Below are positions 21,869-33,055 of a stretch of DNA of 64,000 bases, in pieces. The notes below the pieces were generated by a model. It made no database searches, had not been told where the DNA came from, and worked only from the letters and a program-made list of their open reading frames with translations. Origin of the DNA: Cylicocyclus nassatus (taxonomy: Eukaryota; Nematoda; Chromadorea; Rhabditida; Strongylidae); contig CATQJL010000112.1 of the NCBI GenBank assembly GCA_958299035.1, positions 83,470,636 to 83,534,635 of the forward strand, read 5' to 3'. Each line of letters starts with the position of its first letter. Position 1 is the first letter of the stretch. The position numbers were made by a program, and so were the translations under genes.

Positions 21869-24800
21869 GCTTGAGAGCACATACTTACCGTACGTTTCTT
21901 TTTCTGGTTGTGTGTGAAATTCACGTGTGAATTCTGACCTTTTATCTTTCCTCGATTTCATTTGAACTCTAAATACACCCATTCTACTCTATGAATACCG
22001 CCAGCGCGTAATGGTGCGAATCCACCAAAACTTACTTTCAGAGCACTTGTACGTTCGTACTCGAACCTTGATACAGCTGGTGGATTTGATATTTCAAATC
22101 CCACGAACATTCTGTCTTTATCGCCAAGCCATTTGCTAGCGTTGAAACAAGAGCATTTCGAATTATCAAATAAAAAATCAAACTAACGCGTCTTTTGGTT
22201 TCGAGCCAAGCATGATATTGTAATTTACGCCACCGAACATTGACCTGAAATTAGTAACTCTAGACGGAAAATCGGGTTTGAAGTTCTCACCTTAGACACA
22301 ACGTTGTCCAATGTCTGCGTTTGGCTCTTTGTGAGAACAGCATCAACTTTGCTACCTTTGATTTCCTGTGAAACGATCTGATGTTCGATTTCGAGCAGCT
22401 TTATGAGATCTGAATGTGCAAATTAATTCTCCAAAAAAAATGAGAAGCAGATGAGATGCATTACACCTCATTTCTAAGACCAACCATGTTGCTTGATGTT
22501 ATCAGAGGTGATGAACATCAAATAACGGCGGTTCTTCTGCTTTTGAGAGATACCATTCCTAAAAATTCATAAGTGTTTTTTTTTACTTTTTTTACTTTGG
22601 CTTTATAAAATTTTGGCGGAGTCAAAGTGAATGCAACGTAAATTCTACAACTTTTCAGAAAGCGATAGTGACAGCATTAACAAAACGGGGTGAATGACGA
22701 TTTACCATCAAAGTCTCGTAGTTCTGAGGTTCCAGCGCGTAGATTTCAGAGCATGGTTCTGTCTCCATCCCATGTAAACGGCATCGTTCCTCGATGCGCT
22801 CTGCATAGTCTCTATAAAAAAAAGATTCAGCTTTACAAGGAGACGGCACACAATACCAACTTGATATACAAACGGCGCCTATCTCCGTGGTCAAAGTGCA
22901 GCAAATAGCCCAATTGAGCAGTTTAGCAGGTTCAACATATCGGTATCGGTCGCTACTCCAATTGCAGTGAACAAGAATCAACCTACCTCATATGTTGGCA
23001 TAACAAAAATAAAACGCATACGTTGTCGACGGGTTTCAAATATTTATTGTTTCTGTAGATGATAGTGGCGACGGCAACACTCGACCAGGTACCTGCAGTA
23101 AGAACCGCCATCAAAATCAACATATTCTTAGGCCTCCGGCATAGTTCACGCGATTTCTCGCCCCGCGATTCTCCCAACAAGATAACTGTCATAAGTCTAT
23201 GTCATTCCTCCTGCGCCTAGGTTGTGATAGCTTTCCGACCCTACATCGTGACTAACTATCACAATCGAGATGCAAGGTGATCGACATGCAATGGAGTTGT
23301 AACAGTTGTCTTGTCGAACGAGAATGCGAGGCGACGAAATGGCGTGAACTATGTCCAAAGCCTCAGACTCTGGGCATATTTAACGCGTTTTCGGTCGCCA
23401 CTTGATTTGGCAATTTACCAGCTTTAAGCCCAATGCTGGCAGACAAACGCTCAGTGTGTATAATTTTCATAGACTAAAAAAACGCCCTATTCTGTACGTT
23501 TATAATGCGCTTACAAGTTATGAACAACTGGAGATGAATGTTGCGCAGAGTTTTCGTAAGTGAAAATGTCTCAAGTGGACACCTCCACTGCTGGTGTGGG
23601 TAAAATTTGTTTTTAAGAATGGAGATCATACACCGCATGTCATTCTCATCATACACCGCATGTCATTCTCAAAGCTCTATTGCTAATACGTCACCCAACG
23701 GTGTTTGTTCGACAACTGACTCCAAATCCTGGCTAGTTGTTGTGCACGACTTCTTTCACGTTTTTTCTGCCTTGTAACTGCCAGACGATCAAACCAAGTG
23801 ATCAACATAGATTGTGAGATTGATAGCATCACAGAAACCTGAGCACAATCGGTCAATCAGTGTCGACGATGTCTCGGCGATGAATTTCTTCACGCTTGTT
23901 TGCTGCGAAAAACATGTATTTTCTCCAATATATGTATCAGTTCTTTTTTTCGTAAATTGCAGTTAATTCTCTATGATAATAGCTAAACTGAAATTTACAA
24001 ACGTTGATGTGCATCTTCAATTCTGTCCTCACCAAACACTGTTGTCTCTTCACCACTTCAAAAACCCACCTATGCGGTATATCTGTTTATTTGAGATTTC
24101 TCAACCATGCCTCAGTCAAATGCGGTTTCTTTGGGAGTTTCCGTTCCTGAAGATCAAGATTTTTTGAATAATTTTCGAACGTTCGGAATTACCTTTTGTA
24201 ACCATCATAACAAAATATATGGATAATTCGAAAGGCCGGAGAAAATCCGGTGGTCAACCTTGCTGAGCAGAAATCATTTTTGCATGACGATTTAGTGCAC
24301 CAAGTTGGAAAACCTATATCATTCGAGATTCCAAAAGTGAAGCAACAAAATACGAACTGAATTTGGATGACTGTAGCACTATAGCTGGACTATAGATGTA
24401 TGATCAAACTCAAGCGATGTGGACTGCACAGAAATTGGCTTTCGCGCACGAGATCACAAAAATTCGCAGACTGTAGGTCATAGGTCTCGGTCATTACCTT
24501 TATTACAGTTCCGCATATAGCCAAAGCTTACATATCCAACAGTAGCGGTCCCAGAATTTCCATCGAAAGGGGAGGGGGAAGGGGAATCATGTGATGCTTT
24601 CTAAAATTTTTGCGGACTTATGACCTCGAAAATTTCATCTGGATTTCTGAAAGATTACAAGCTGATTCTTATCGTTTACAAGTGTATATAGGTTAATTGC
24701 ACATTTTCATAACCCACGTAAGTAAACTTTGATTTTGGGACCTATTTTTTGCTGAACCCTCAAACTCCCTTCCCCCCCCCCTCCTACCATGTCCGTCACT

Positions 24801-25526
24801 GGAATGCAATCATCGAGTCACTTGCACTACAGGCTCACTAGAGGTTAAAAACGAAACTTGGAATTATACCTTTCATTATTCAATAACGAGAGATCCAATA
24901 ATCGATATGTGAGAGTGCAGGTTCCAAACTACCCCTCCCCACATAGAAATCATGGCACCTGAAAGCGTCAAGTTGAAAAAGTTTCGTATCTTCATGTCAA
25001 AGCCAAATTATATACTAGAACACGAGGTGTTCCAAAAACATATGCGCATTGTTTGATCGCTAATAACTTGCTCTTGCTTCAATGTTTTTTTGCCAATCTT
25101 TTGGTACAATTCTGTAGAGAGGCTTCAACTCAGACTTACAGTATGGAGCGATTTTCCGATCTCTCTTCACTGCTGTAGGATTATAGTAAAAACTTCGACT
25201 GGGTTCTAAGCCACTGGGGGCCATATTTTGCCGCAGAAATAAAACCAAATCCAAAGACTTTTGTACTAGGCTAATCAAAGTCTTTGATTTAAAATGCGAC
25301 TTTGCACTTTACTGTGATGCTTCTTTCCTAAGTTATCCCAAGTAAACCATAACGATGTTTTCCCGACATTGTCAGAAATGTGATTACAACGTCAAAAAAG
25401 CAGAAAACACTCGCATACTCTCGCACTTTCACTGCAATGAAATCAGCATGCGTGAAAATCTTAGTGCACGATTTTGTAGACTTTATGGAAGAATAGTGCC
25501 AGACTTTCGGTCTATCATCATAACTT

Positions 25527-28500
25527 ATAATAACGGGCTAAGGATGTTTACGTGACTTTGTGTGTCTGTGTGTAAGTTTGTCTGTCTGTCACGAAATTCG
25601 TAGAACGTGTTCCAGCCAACCTCCTGAGCCCAAATTTTGCACAGCGTCTGCTACCAACATGAGAGTCTACTATACAAAAGCATGAGCGGATCCGTTCAGC
25701 GGATCCTTCGAAAATCAAACGTCAAACGGATCCACTTTTCTTTTCAGCCTGAAAAGTAGGTCAGTACGCAAACTTTTTGTAAAGTTATGAATATGTTCAG
25801 CATATAAATCCGCAAAACTTTCCCCGGCAACTCAAAAAACTACGAAAAGTTTAATCACAAGCGGAAACGGCGCCAAAACGTGGCAGTTGCTCACTTTTTC
25901 GATTTCCAGAGGTTCTACTAAGCGAAATTGAAAGTTTTTTGCTCAGAAACGTAGCTCGCGTTATCAGTTTTTATAACGGCAACTATGAGTACTCAAAAGT
26001 TTAGTATTTATTCTAAAAACGTATTCTTTTTCCATCCGACAGAACCCTTTCATGTAAAATTACCGGTTACTTGAGAAAGTGCATTTGAAATGAAAAGCTT
26101 TCCTCATTTCATTCGTGATGCTCGGGGAGTTTCATTGCTAGCTTAACACAGGAGGAAGGCAGGACTTCCAAAGCGCTGGCCACACGTGTCAGACCTTTGG
26201 ACAAGCGGAAGCAGCTTGAGTTTACAACGCATTAGTTAGTCTGAAAGACACCAGCGTTTACAAGCACATGCATGGCTCCGCATAATTAATGGGATTGTGA
26301 GTAACATTCAACTTTGATTGAGTTATGTTTGAGCTGGACACTGCGTCTGTTGTTCTTACACAGCCCATACTACACTGAAAAGTAATTGAATATTCTAGAG
26401 AGTATTAGTGAACGTTTTGGCCGGACGTATAAAATTAACCTTTTTTGAAAGGGCTGACGAACAACAGTGTGTGTTTGGAACTATTTGCATCATGTACATA
26501 CAAGGTGCATGTACAGGGCTTTTCAACCTGAGTGTCACAGCCGCCCCGCTCGGCCGCCACGCTTAGGTCCGCGCAGCGTTCGTGGCGCATCGTCCGGGCA
26601 TTTTGCCGTTCTCAATCGATGCCGCCGACGCATGCACCAGCCTTCGCGTAGACTGTAGCTTGGCAAAATGCCCGGGCGATGCGCCGCAAACGCCGCGCGC
26701 GGCCTGAGCGAGGCGGCCGCGTTTTAGGAGCCGCGTAAGCGGAGGCTGTGACTCTTATGTTGAAAAGCCCTGTATAGGGTGCTGCACGACGAAGGAGCAA
26801 TACCTTTGGGAGCGGCGAACGCGGCTTCATTAGCAGCAGAGCGCATGATGCGCAGGTTTCACAAAGTTGAAGATACGCGCTTTCGAGCTTGCTCAACCAA
26901 TAATGTTTCTGCGCCTTCATCATGCAGAAGCCTTCAAGCTTGCTTGAAACTAGAAATGTGATACTGTCGTGAGTGCAATGCATTGTCTCATTCCGATCGA
27001 ATTAGTCGAAGCGGTAGGTTTCGTGCATTTGCTCTACGCACAGTCATTCACAATCCGGTGTGGCCAAAGCATCTTACCATGAAACCGTGCCTCTCATTTG
27101 ATTAAAGTTTGAGGATTTAAGGAAAAGAACGAGGAGAAGCGCTTAGTCATCACAGGATGCATTTACCTCCGTAAACGCAACGAATGTTGCAACGCGAGAG
27201 CGCACCCACGACGGATTGAAAATGTACTGTAGATTATTCCACTCATGCAGGGTTTATCTGAGACATTTTGTTTTTGGATGACCATACTTTGCAGGTTTTA
27301 CCGGTTTAGCTCTATTGCCGTGTTGTTGAGCGTCACAATCAGTATCTGTGAAGTTCTCTTAAGTCATTGTAAATTTAGCACTAATAGCGGTAACAACTAG
27401 CGGCTAGCAACAGCAGCCGTTATAATAGTGCACCGGTAGCGCCTGTAAAGCTGAGACAATGGGAGCATTGAAACCCCTTGAGATTGTAGTACCACAAGCT
27501 GAAATATAGCCAATTCGTTTGTTTTTGGTAACTTCATCAGAGATAAGAGTGCACAAAAGAGTTGCTAGGGACGCAAGCTGTATTGTAGATTGGTCAATGA
27601 GGTCAATCAGCTGTGAGTAAGTCTAGCTATTACAAGTCACCATGCGAGAAAATTCCTTTTGTTTTTTAGATGAAAGTTCTAAGCACAATACGTGTCAATA
27701 ATCGCTTTCCTTTTGCTGGGCGCATTCGCATCTCAAAGGGGTCAGATATTTTAGGCGTTTGGCAGGCATTTTTGGTTAATAACACATGAAGAATGGTTAC
27801 TTGAGTAGTTATAAGAATAGTGCCAAAAAATGTGGTAAAAAGCCTAACTCATTTTCACAAATGCAGAGTTAAAGTATAGGTGCTGTTAGCCTTTTTTCTA
27901 TTGTCTTCTCACTAGGTATATCGACAGGGTAGCCATCGTTTTGTCAAATGTCATGACTTATAATAACGGGCTAAGGATGTTTACGTGACTTTGTGTGTGT
28001 GTGTTTGTGTGTCTGTTACGAAATTCGTGGAGCGTGTTCCAGCCAGCGTTAAGCCCAAATTTTGTATAGCGCATGCTACCTTCGTGAAAGTCCAACATGC
28101 AAAAGCACGAGTAGATTCGTTGAGTGGATCCCTCAGAAATTGCGCGCCGAACGGGTCCACCTGGCTTCTGTACCGCAAAATTCGGTCCGTATCACCACTT
28201 TTGGCAGAGTCGTGGATGAGTTTGGTAAGCAAATGTGCAAGCGATGGAGTTTAGCCAGAAAAGTGGTCGAAAGTTTACTACGTAACGAAAACGGCGCCAA
28301 AACGAATTGGTTGTGTAAATAGTCAAGTTTCCAAGGTTCTAGCTAAGCGTTTGAGAAGATTTTCGCACAGAGATGTAGCTTACGGTTATCATTACCTTTA
28401 CGGCGACTACCAAGTTATGACAAATCCAAAACCTATTCAAATTTGCGTCTGTCTTCCTGCGAAAAGTTTCATCCACGCGAAATCACCGATCTCACGTGAA

Positions 28501-28650
28501 AAGACTTTCTAAATGAGTGGTTGTTTACATTTTATTCGTGGTAGTCGGCATAGCGCGGTGAGTTCCAGTGCCACGATTTTACGAGAATGAGTAAGGCACA
28601 TAGATAGTAGAGCCAGTGCGAACCTCTGCGAAGCAGAGGTGACGCACTGG
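25527..28650. mobile_element. 3.1-kb Helitron-like composite insertion, unit II only
   Basis: Unit I runs from TTTCGGTT straight into TTTACAATAATTCTAG (7055-7075), while unit II has 3.1 kb between these points. The block opens with ACTTATAATAACGGGCTAAGG (25531) followed by a GTGT/GTCT-rich stretch, and the same opening recurs at 27955. The two roughly 0.65-kb sections that follow are diverged copies (both contain ACGGCGCCAAAACG). The insertion ends in the strong hairpin CCAGTGCG...CGCACTGG at about 28611-28648. A GTGT-rich 5' region and a 3' terminal hairpin without target duplication suggest a Helitron or Helentron derivative. No Rep/helicase is encoded. Confidence 0.55.
26514..26772. mobile_element. 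MITE with CAGGGCTTTTCAAC ends and TA duplication
   Basis: The ends CAGGGCTTTTCAAC and GTTGAAAAGCCCTG are inverted, and the element is flanked by TA on both sides (26512-26513, 26773-26774). The 259-bp element is GC-rich (GCCGC, GCGCGCGG) and internally inverted around 26610-26650, with GCATTTTGCC and GGCAAAATGC facing each other. It lies between the two related ends of the Helitron-like insertion. Confidence 0.8.
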
Positions 28651-29098
28651 TTTTACAATAATTCTAGATGGAGGAAATTCTTACGGGATTCCTACAGTAA
28701 CAAAGAGAGATCGGCGATTAACTCCGTACTGTAAATCTAACTTGAAGCAAGTCTACAAAATGGTACCAGAAGATAGGCAAAAAACATTGAAGCAGGAGAG
28801 TTAGAAACGGGCAAACAGTGCGCACATTTTTTGGGACACCCTATATACTATCTCTGCTTTTATTTTCATAATCGGGACTGAACTTTTTTCCATTCTCTTT
28901 TCTGTATGCCGCTATAAGTCACACGTATTGCTTTCTGAATTTTGGAGTGCACCATTCAAAATCTCTTCTTCTCCTTTCTTGATGAACTGAACGACGCTGG
29001 GCTTTATTACTGAATTCATTACTTATTTTTTTACCTGACATTCCTGATATGTATACCACATGCGCCTCAGATTGAAATCAATCACAGGTTTATTGCAG

Positions 29099-29290
29099 GC
29101 TGCTGCGCGATCAAACATTGCGACGATATTCTTTGAAGTGGTCAGTTCCGCAGGACTAAACCATATTCTCAATCTCATCTTGTATGTGGCTAATTATCCT
29201 TCTTTTTTTGGTGAGTTCTTCACTTCAAATTATCAGAAACCGGAGTCAACATCCTCTTCTGCTACTACAAAGTCTCTTTCATTTTTATGA
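29099..29290 (+). CDS. Exon-like block: last transmembrane segment and tail of a chemoreceptor-like protein, unit II
   Basis: Same block as 7511-7684. After TTTATTGCAG the frame reads AAARSNIATIFFEVVSSAGL, NHILNLILYVANYPSFFGEF and a Ser/Thr-rich tail ending TTKSLSFL before TGA. Hydrophobic positions are kept by substitution (CK to FE, IF to IL), which suggests past selection on a membrane helix. Upstream helices were not found, and a 3.1-kb Helitron-like insertion lies just 5' in this unit. Serpentine receptor identity is a guess from shape only. Confidence 0.3.
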   Translation, partial: AAARSNIATIFFEVVSSAGLNHILNLILYVANYPSFFGEFFTSNYQKPESTSSSATTKSLSFL

Positions 29291-30541
29291 ACACGTGAGT
29301 TGAATAATGCCAAGGATGCACGACTAGGATAAGTGATGTGATAGTGAAAATGGTCAATTCAAAATTCTAAGCTGGATTAAGTGCAAATTATTTTCGCTTT
29401 TTCTTAATGTCGGTTTTTCAAAAATATTGCAGATATGGAGCTATGCGTCCCCATTCCCATACCCTTTACCCAACTCTTGTGTTGGTTTATCACTGTAGCA
29501 AGAATCAAGCTAACAGATAGGTATGTACAAGCGTAACAGTGTAGTTTTCTTCTCACTCCTCAATGGTCATGCTTGTCATTATCCTAAGAAAAGGTTGATC
29601 CGCTTTAGATTTCTCAGATTTTTGCTGTTGTGTCGTTGCATGTTGCAAGGCAAACAAACTTCACAGTATTCAAGTGCTGTTGAGGCTCTAAGTCAGTCAC
29701 TGTTGGAAGAGCTGTTTTTGTTAATGTTGTGCAAGTTGTGGTTGTTAAAACTGGCCCTCTTTTAGAGGGTGGCCCGTAAGTATGGGCGTTACAACGTATA
29801 ATATATCTTTCTCCTGAAATTTTTTTATCAAGGCGGTCAATATGCCTGTAGCTTAACATCCTCTATACTGAGATAAATGAACATCGCACAAACTGATGTC
29901 TTCTGATAAACCGGGGCTCCGGTCTGTTTCCTTTTGAAAGGCGCTGCGGTGCTACCATCCAGCGCCGTGTTTACAGTACCGTACTTTGTTTTAGAAGAGA
30001 GAGTTTATGCTGTTACGGCATTATGTTATTTTTTGGATTATGCCCTACAAAACCTCACATGAAAATTTGATTCGTAAGCGGATATCACCCCGGATTTGCA
30101 ACGAGTACATTATTCACACAGCTTTCTGACGCATTAGCTTCAATAAGTTGGTGAAATCTGCGTGCATATGCAGAAGCCCAGCTTCGCGGGGATTAACATA
30201 TTAGGACGCCTGTGTTTTTGACATCTTACTATAATATCTTTTGATAACTGCCAAAGCGATGCGACGAGGGTACTCTCCTCCCCCATATGCTTTACCGTTG
30301 TGCTATGTGTTCTCTTACAGTGTTAACAGCAGATTCGCGACAACCAGGGCAGTCCAGATTATGCGGCGACGAAATATAACTGCGGTACATGAACTAACGC
30401 GGATGTGCAGAAAAACGCCGAGAGAGTACTGGGGAGCGCATGCACTCAAGGAGGATCCACATAGTTTGCATAACAGCGACGTAGAGTTGACGGCGTTCGT
30501 AGTTAGTTTCCAGACTGTATGCACTTTAAGTGCAAGTTATA

Positions 30542-31945
30542 AAGTGCGGTTTATAATTATACGAACACCCCAAATTTTGAAAGTTTCTGGACTTTTTGGA
30601 AGAAACTCAATAAGCCGTCGGTACCACGCGATAGAGCACAGCCGAAAACCTTATACGATCCACAAGAATGGAAATCAATGTCAATCTGAGAAGTGTTTTT
30701 GCGCCTAATGCGAATTTTTAGCGGTTCATAATTATACGAACACCTCGAACAAAGGTCCATTTTTCATTCAAGATTGCAATCATTTGAGTCTAAATTTTTT
30801 GTAGAGTTACAGTAACAAAGTCCAACATATCTGCTACACACTGAACCCAGTGCAGTTCAAAAAGAGGATCGTTACTCTTTTCAGAAGGCTCTAGATGCTT
30901 TTTGAGTGATTGCGCTCCAAAAACATCCGTTCTTCTGTGGTTTACGCGCTCTAGTTAGCTTCTACCAAAGTTATGAGATAAAACATTCTTTTTCGATAGG
31001 TATTTTGTTTGACGCTTGAAAAATCTCTGCGTTTTCGTGCCGTTTTCCAACCAAGTTCCAACCTTACCCTAGAGCTAGCACGATTTCGAGACTCAAAACT
31101 AAGCTTCCCTCGCGCGCAGACATTTGATGTGAAGCAGCTGCATTCGTTGCATGATGATTTATCCGTGCCAACGTTTTTGCGTTTTTTGTAGAACTGATCT
31201 TGAGGCGATGGAGCAGCAAACCAAATAAAGGTGTCATTGCAATAGTAAAAACAATGGTTTTGGTGAAATGACGTTTGCGTGGCCAAAACAAAAGCTCAAC
31301 GCTGCTGATTTTTTCTAGCCAAATACACAGTCTTGTAAACTTCTACATACTATTTGCTTACTTCATAAGAGGGCTTCAGAAGCTGAGTTTTGAGTCTCAA
31401 AATCGTGCTAACTCTAGGGTAAGGTTGGAAATTGGTTGAAAAACGGCACGAAAACGCAAAGATTTTCCAACCATCAAACAAAATATCTATCTAAGAAGCT
31501 TCTTTTGTCTCATAGCCTTGGTAGAAGCTAATTAGAGTGCGTAAAGTACAGAAGAACGGATGTTTTTGGAGCGCAATCACTCCAAAAGCATTTGGAGCCA
31601 TCTGAAAAAAAGTAACGATCCTCTCTTTGAACTGCATTGGGTTCATTGTGTAGCAGATATATCAGACTTTGTTACTGTATCTCTACAAAAAATTTGGACT
31701 CAAATGGTTTCAATCTTGAATGAAAAATGGACCTTTATTTGAGGTGTTCGTATAATTATGAACCGCTAAAAATTCGTATCAGGCGCAAAAACACTCCTAG
31801 AAAGAACATCGATTTCCATTCTTATGGATCATACACCGTTTTCGGTTGTGCTCTATCGCGTGGTACCGACGGCTTTTTGAGTTTCTTCCAAAAAGTCCAG
31901 AAACTTTTAAAATTCGGGGTGTTCGTATAATTATGAACCGCACTT
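30542..31945. mobile_element. 1404-bp foldback element, first copy
   Basis: Flanked by TA (30540-30541, 31946-31947). The ends are AAGTGCGGTTYATAATTATA and its inverse. The arms are inverted copies of roughly 0.55-0.6 kb; for example CGTGCCGTTTTCCAACCAAG on the left faces its inverse on the right near 31430. An internal sub-repeat ends GCGGTTCATAATTATACGAA near 30720 and 31765. The central spacer (about 31100-31370) is not palindromic and is in the opposite orientation to the spacer of the second copy at 38592. Same length as the second copy. Confidence 0.88.
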
Positions 31946-32605
31946 TAGAGCTTGCTCCGCATGGAAGTGCAAATATGGGCAACATCGTCAAAGATCACCT
32001 CCTCATTCATAAACAAGCAAGAAGGGGATCGAGTGCGTGTCATGTGCAACAACGAAATATTGATTCCAGACTACCGAATTAGTGCAAATGTCTGACCCCC
32101 CAGTTGCTATCATAATTCGGAAAAGTGTCGCCCATTTTGCTTCCTATCCTGCCTAACTTCTTACAATCATTAGTTTTCGAAAAGCACATTATGATATTGA
32201 ACAATATGAAGGTTAGGAAAATATGACAATATAACCTATATTTTACGGGGATTCGCTTAAACCTTACCTTTTGAATGCTTGTACACACTGTGAATGCTTG
32301 TTTTTGAAAATATTGTTTTTGCCTCTGGAAATAGAAAAACAGGGAAGCTACGTCTTGTTGGAAGAAAAAATCAGTCGATTCATGCGGTAGTACATTTTCC
32401 TAAATTTCTAGGAACATTTTGCTAAATTTCTAGGATTAAATGCTGAATCTCACAAAAACCTGTTAAATACTTACTTTTGAATGCTTTTACAATGTGAAAA
32501 TTTTGCTTTTGCCTCTTAAAGCAAATGAGGAGAGGGAGCTTGGTCTGCTGAAAGGAAAGACCCAACAAATCCACTCGAAAACACATTTCTTCCAACTAGA
32601 CTTAA

Positions 32606-33055
32606 AGGCAGCGGCTCGGCAGAATAGACCTACCTTAGATTTTGACACAGATGGATAGGAGGCTCTCCAGGTGAACCAAAAGAGCAACTCCGGGCCGAAA
32701 ATGTGAAATCTGCAAGCCAGGGGGGCGGCCCAAGCGTCGCTCCCCTTCCTCCTTTCGCTCCCCTAACTCCTTGTTTGGACGAGTATTCTCCGCTAGACGG
32801 CGCGGGACCCCCCAACCGCTTTTCGGCATTGTGCATGCTATACAAAGTCAAAATTACAGGCAGCAGGGTCTTCGTGCCAGGGCCTCCCGACTCTCCTTTA
32901 AAAAATTCTCGTCCGAGCTGCCTTTCGGAAATTGAAAAAAACGCCCCGAAAAAGGCTTTTTCACCCCTTTTAAAGCTCAGATTCGGGATCTACGGGTCGA
33001 GAAGGCCCAAAGCATGCAAAAAGATGGAAGTGCAAAATCTGCCGAGCCGCTGCCT
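32606..33055. mobile_element. TTAA-flanked MITE with AGGCAGCGGCTCGGCAGA ends
   Basis: Bounded by TTAA at 32602-32605 and 33056-33059. The ends AGGCAGCGGCTCGGCAGA and TCTGCCGAGCCGCTGCCT are perfectly inverted. The 450-bp interior is unrelated to that of the other AGGCA elements except for the terminal 8 bp. It is inserted within the satellite array. Confidence 0.88.

Larger units (their letters stand above)
16285..23092 (-). pseudogene. 5'-truncated pseudogene of the WAGO-type Argonaute (exons 13-25 only)
   Basis: Exons equivalent to 13-25 of the gene at 46491-63959 lie at 23022-23092, 22870-22966, 22706-22811, 22485-22558, 22291-22409, 22188-22244, 22036-22141, 19490-19583, 19318-19443, 18774-18893, 18602-18718, 16427-16617 and 16285-16375. 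Damage seen by comparison: 1-base deletion in exon 13; acceptor AG to AC and a 1-base deletion in exon 14; 2-base deletion in exon 16; 5-base deletion in exon 18; acceptor AG to AA at exon 19; 1-base gain in exon 20; acceptor change and an in-frame TAG (after TARTPK) in exon 24; Tyr to TAA three codons before the usual stop in exon 25. Exons encoding the N, L1 and PAZ regions and the first MID exon are absent because unit I ends in the intron that follows exon 12. Only MID and PIWI relics remain. It cannot encode an Argonaute, but a transcript could still pair with the mRNA of the parent gene. Confidence 0.93.
3595..23533. repeat. Tandem segmental duplication, unit I (about 19.9 kb)
   Basis: The sequence beginning ATGAATGTTGCGCAGAG at 3595 recurs at 23534, and from there to 55926 the second unit follows the same order with large insertions. 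Matching landmarks include 3712/23672, 8163/29760, 9527/38273, 10739/40786, 12288/42649, 16285/46401 (approximately), 22036/54466 and 23022/55466. The unit holds TTL copy A, an Argonaute pseudogene and several elements absent from unit II. Aligned stretches look 90-97 % identical by eye; no alignment was computed. Confidence 0.93.

Noticed and set aside
30241..30708. 155-codon plus-strand frame
   Set aside because: It crosses the left end of the foldback element at 30542, lies in an insertion specific to unit II, and shows no family motif.
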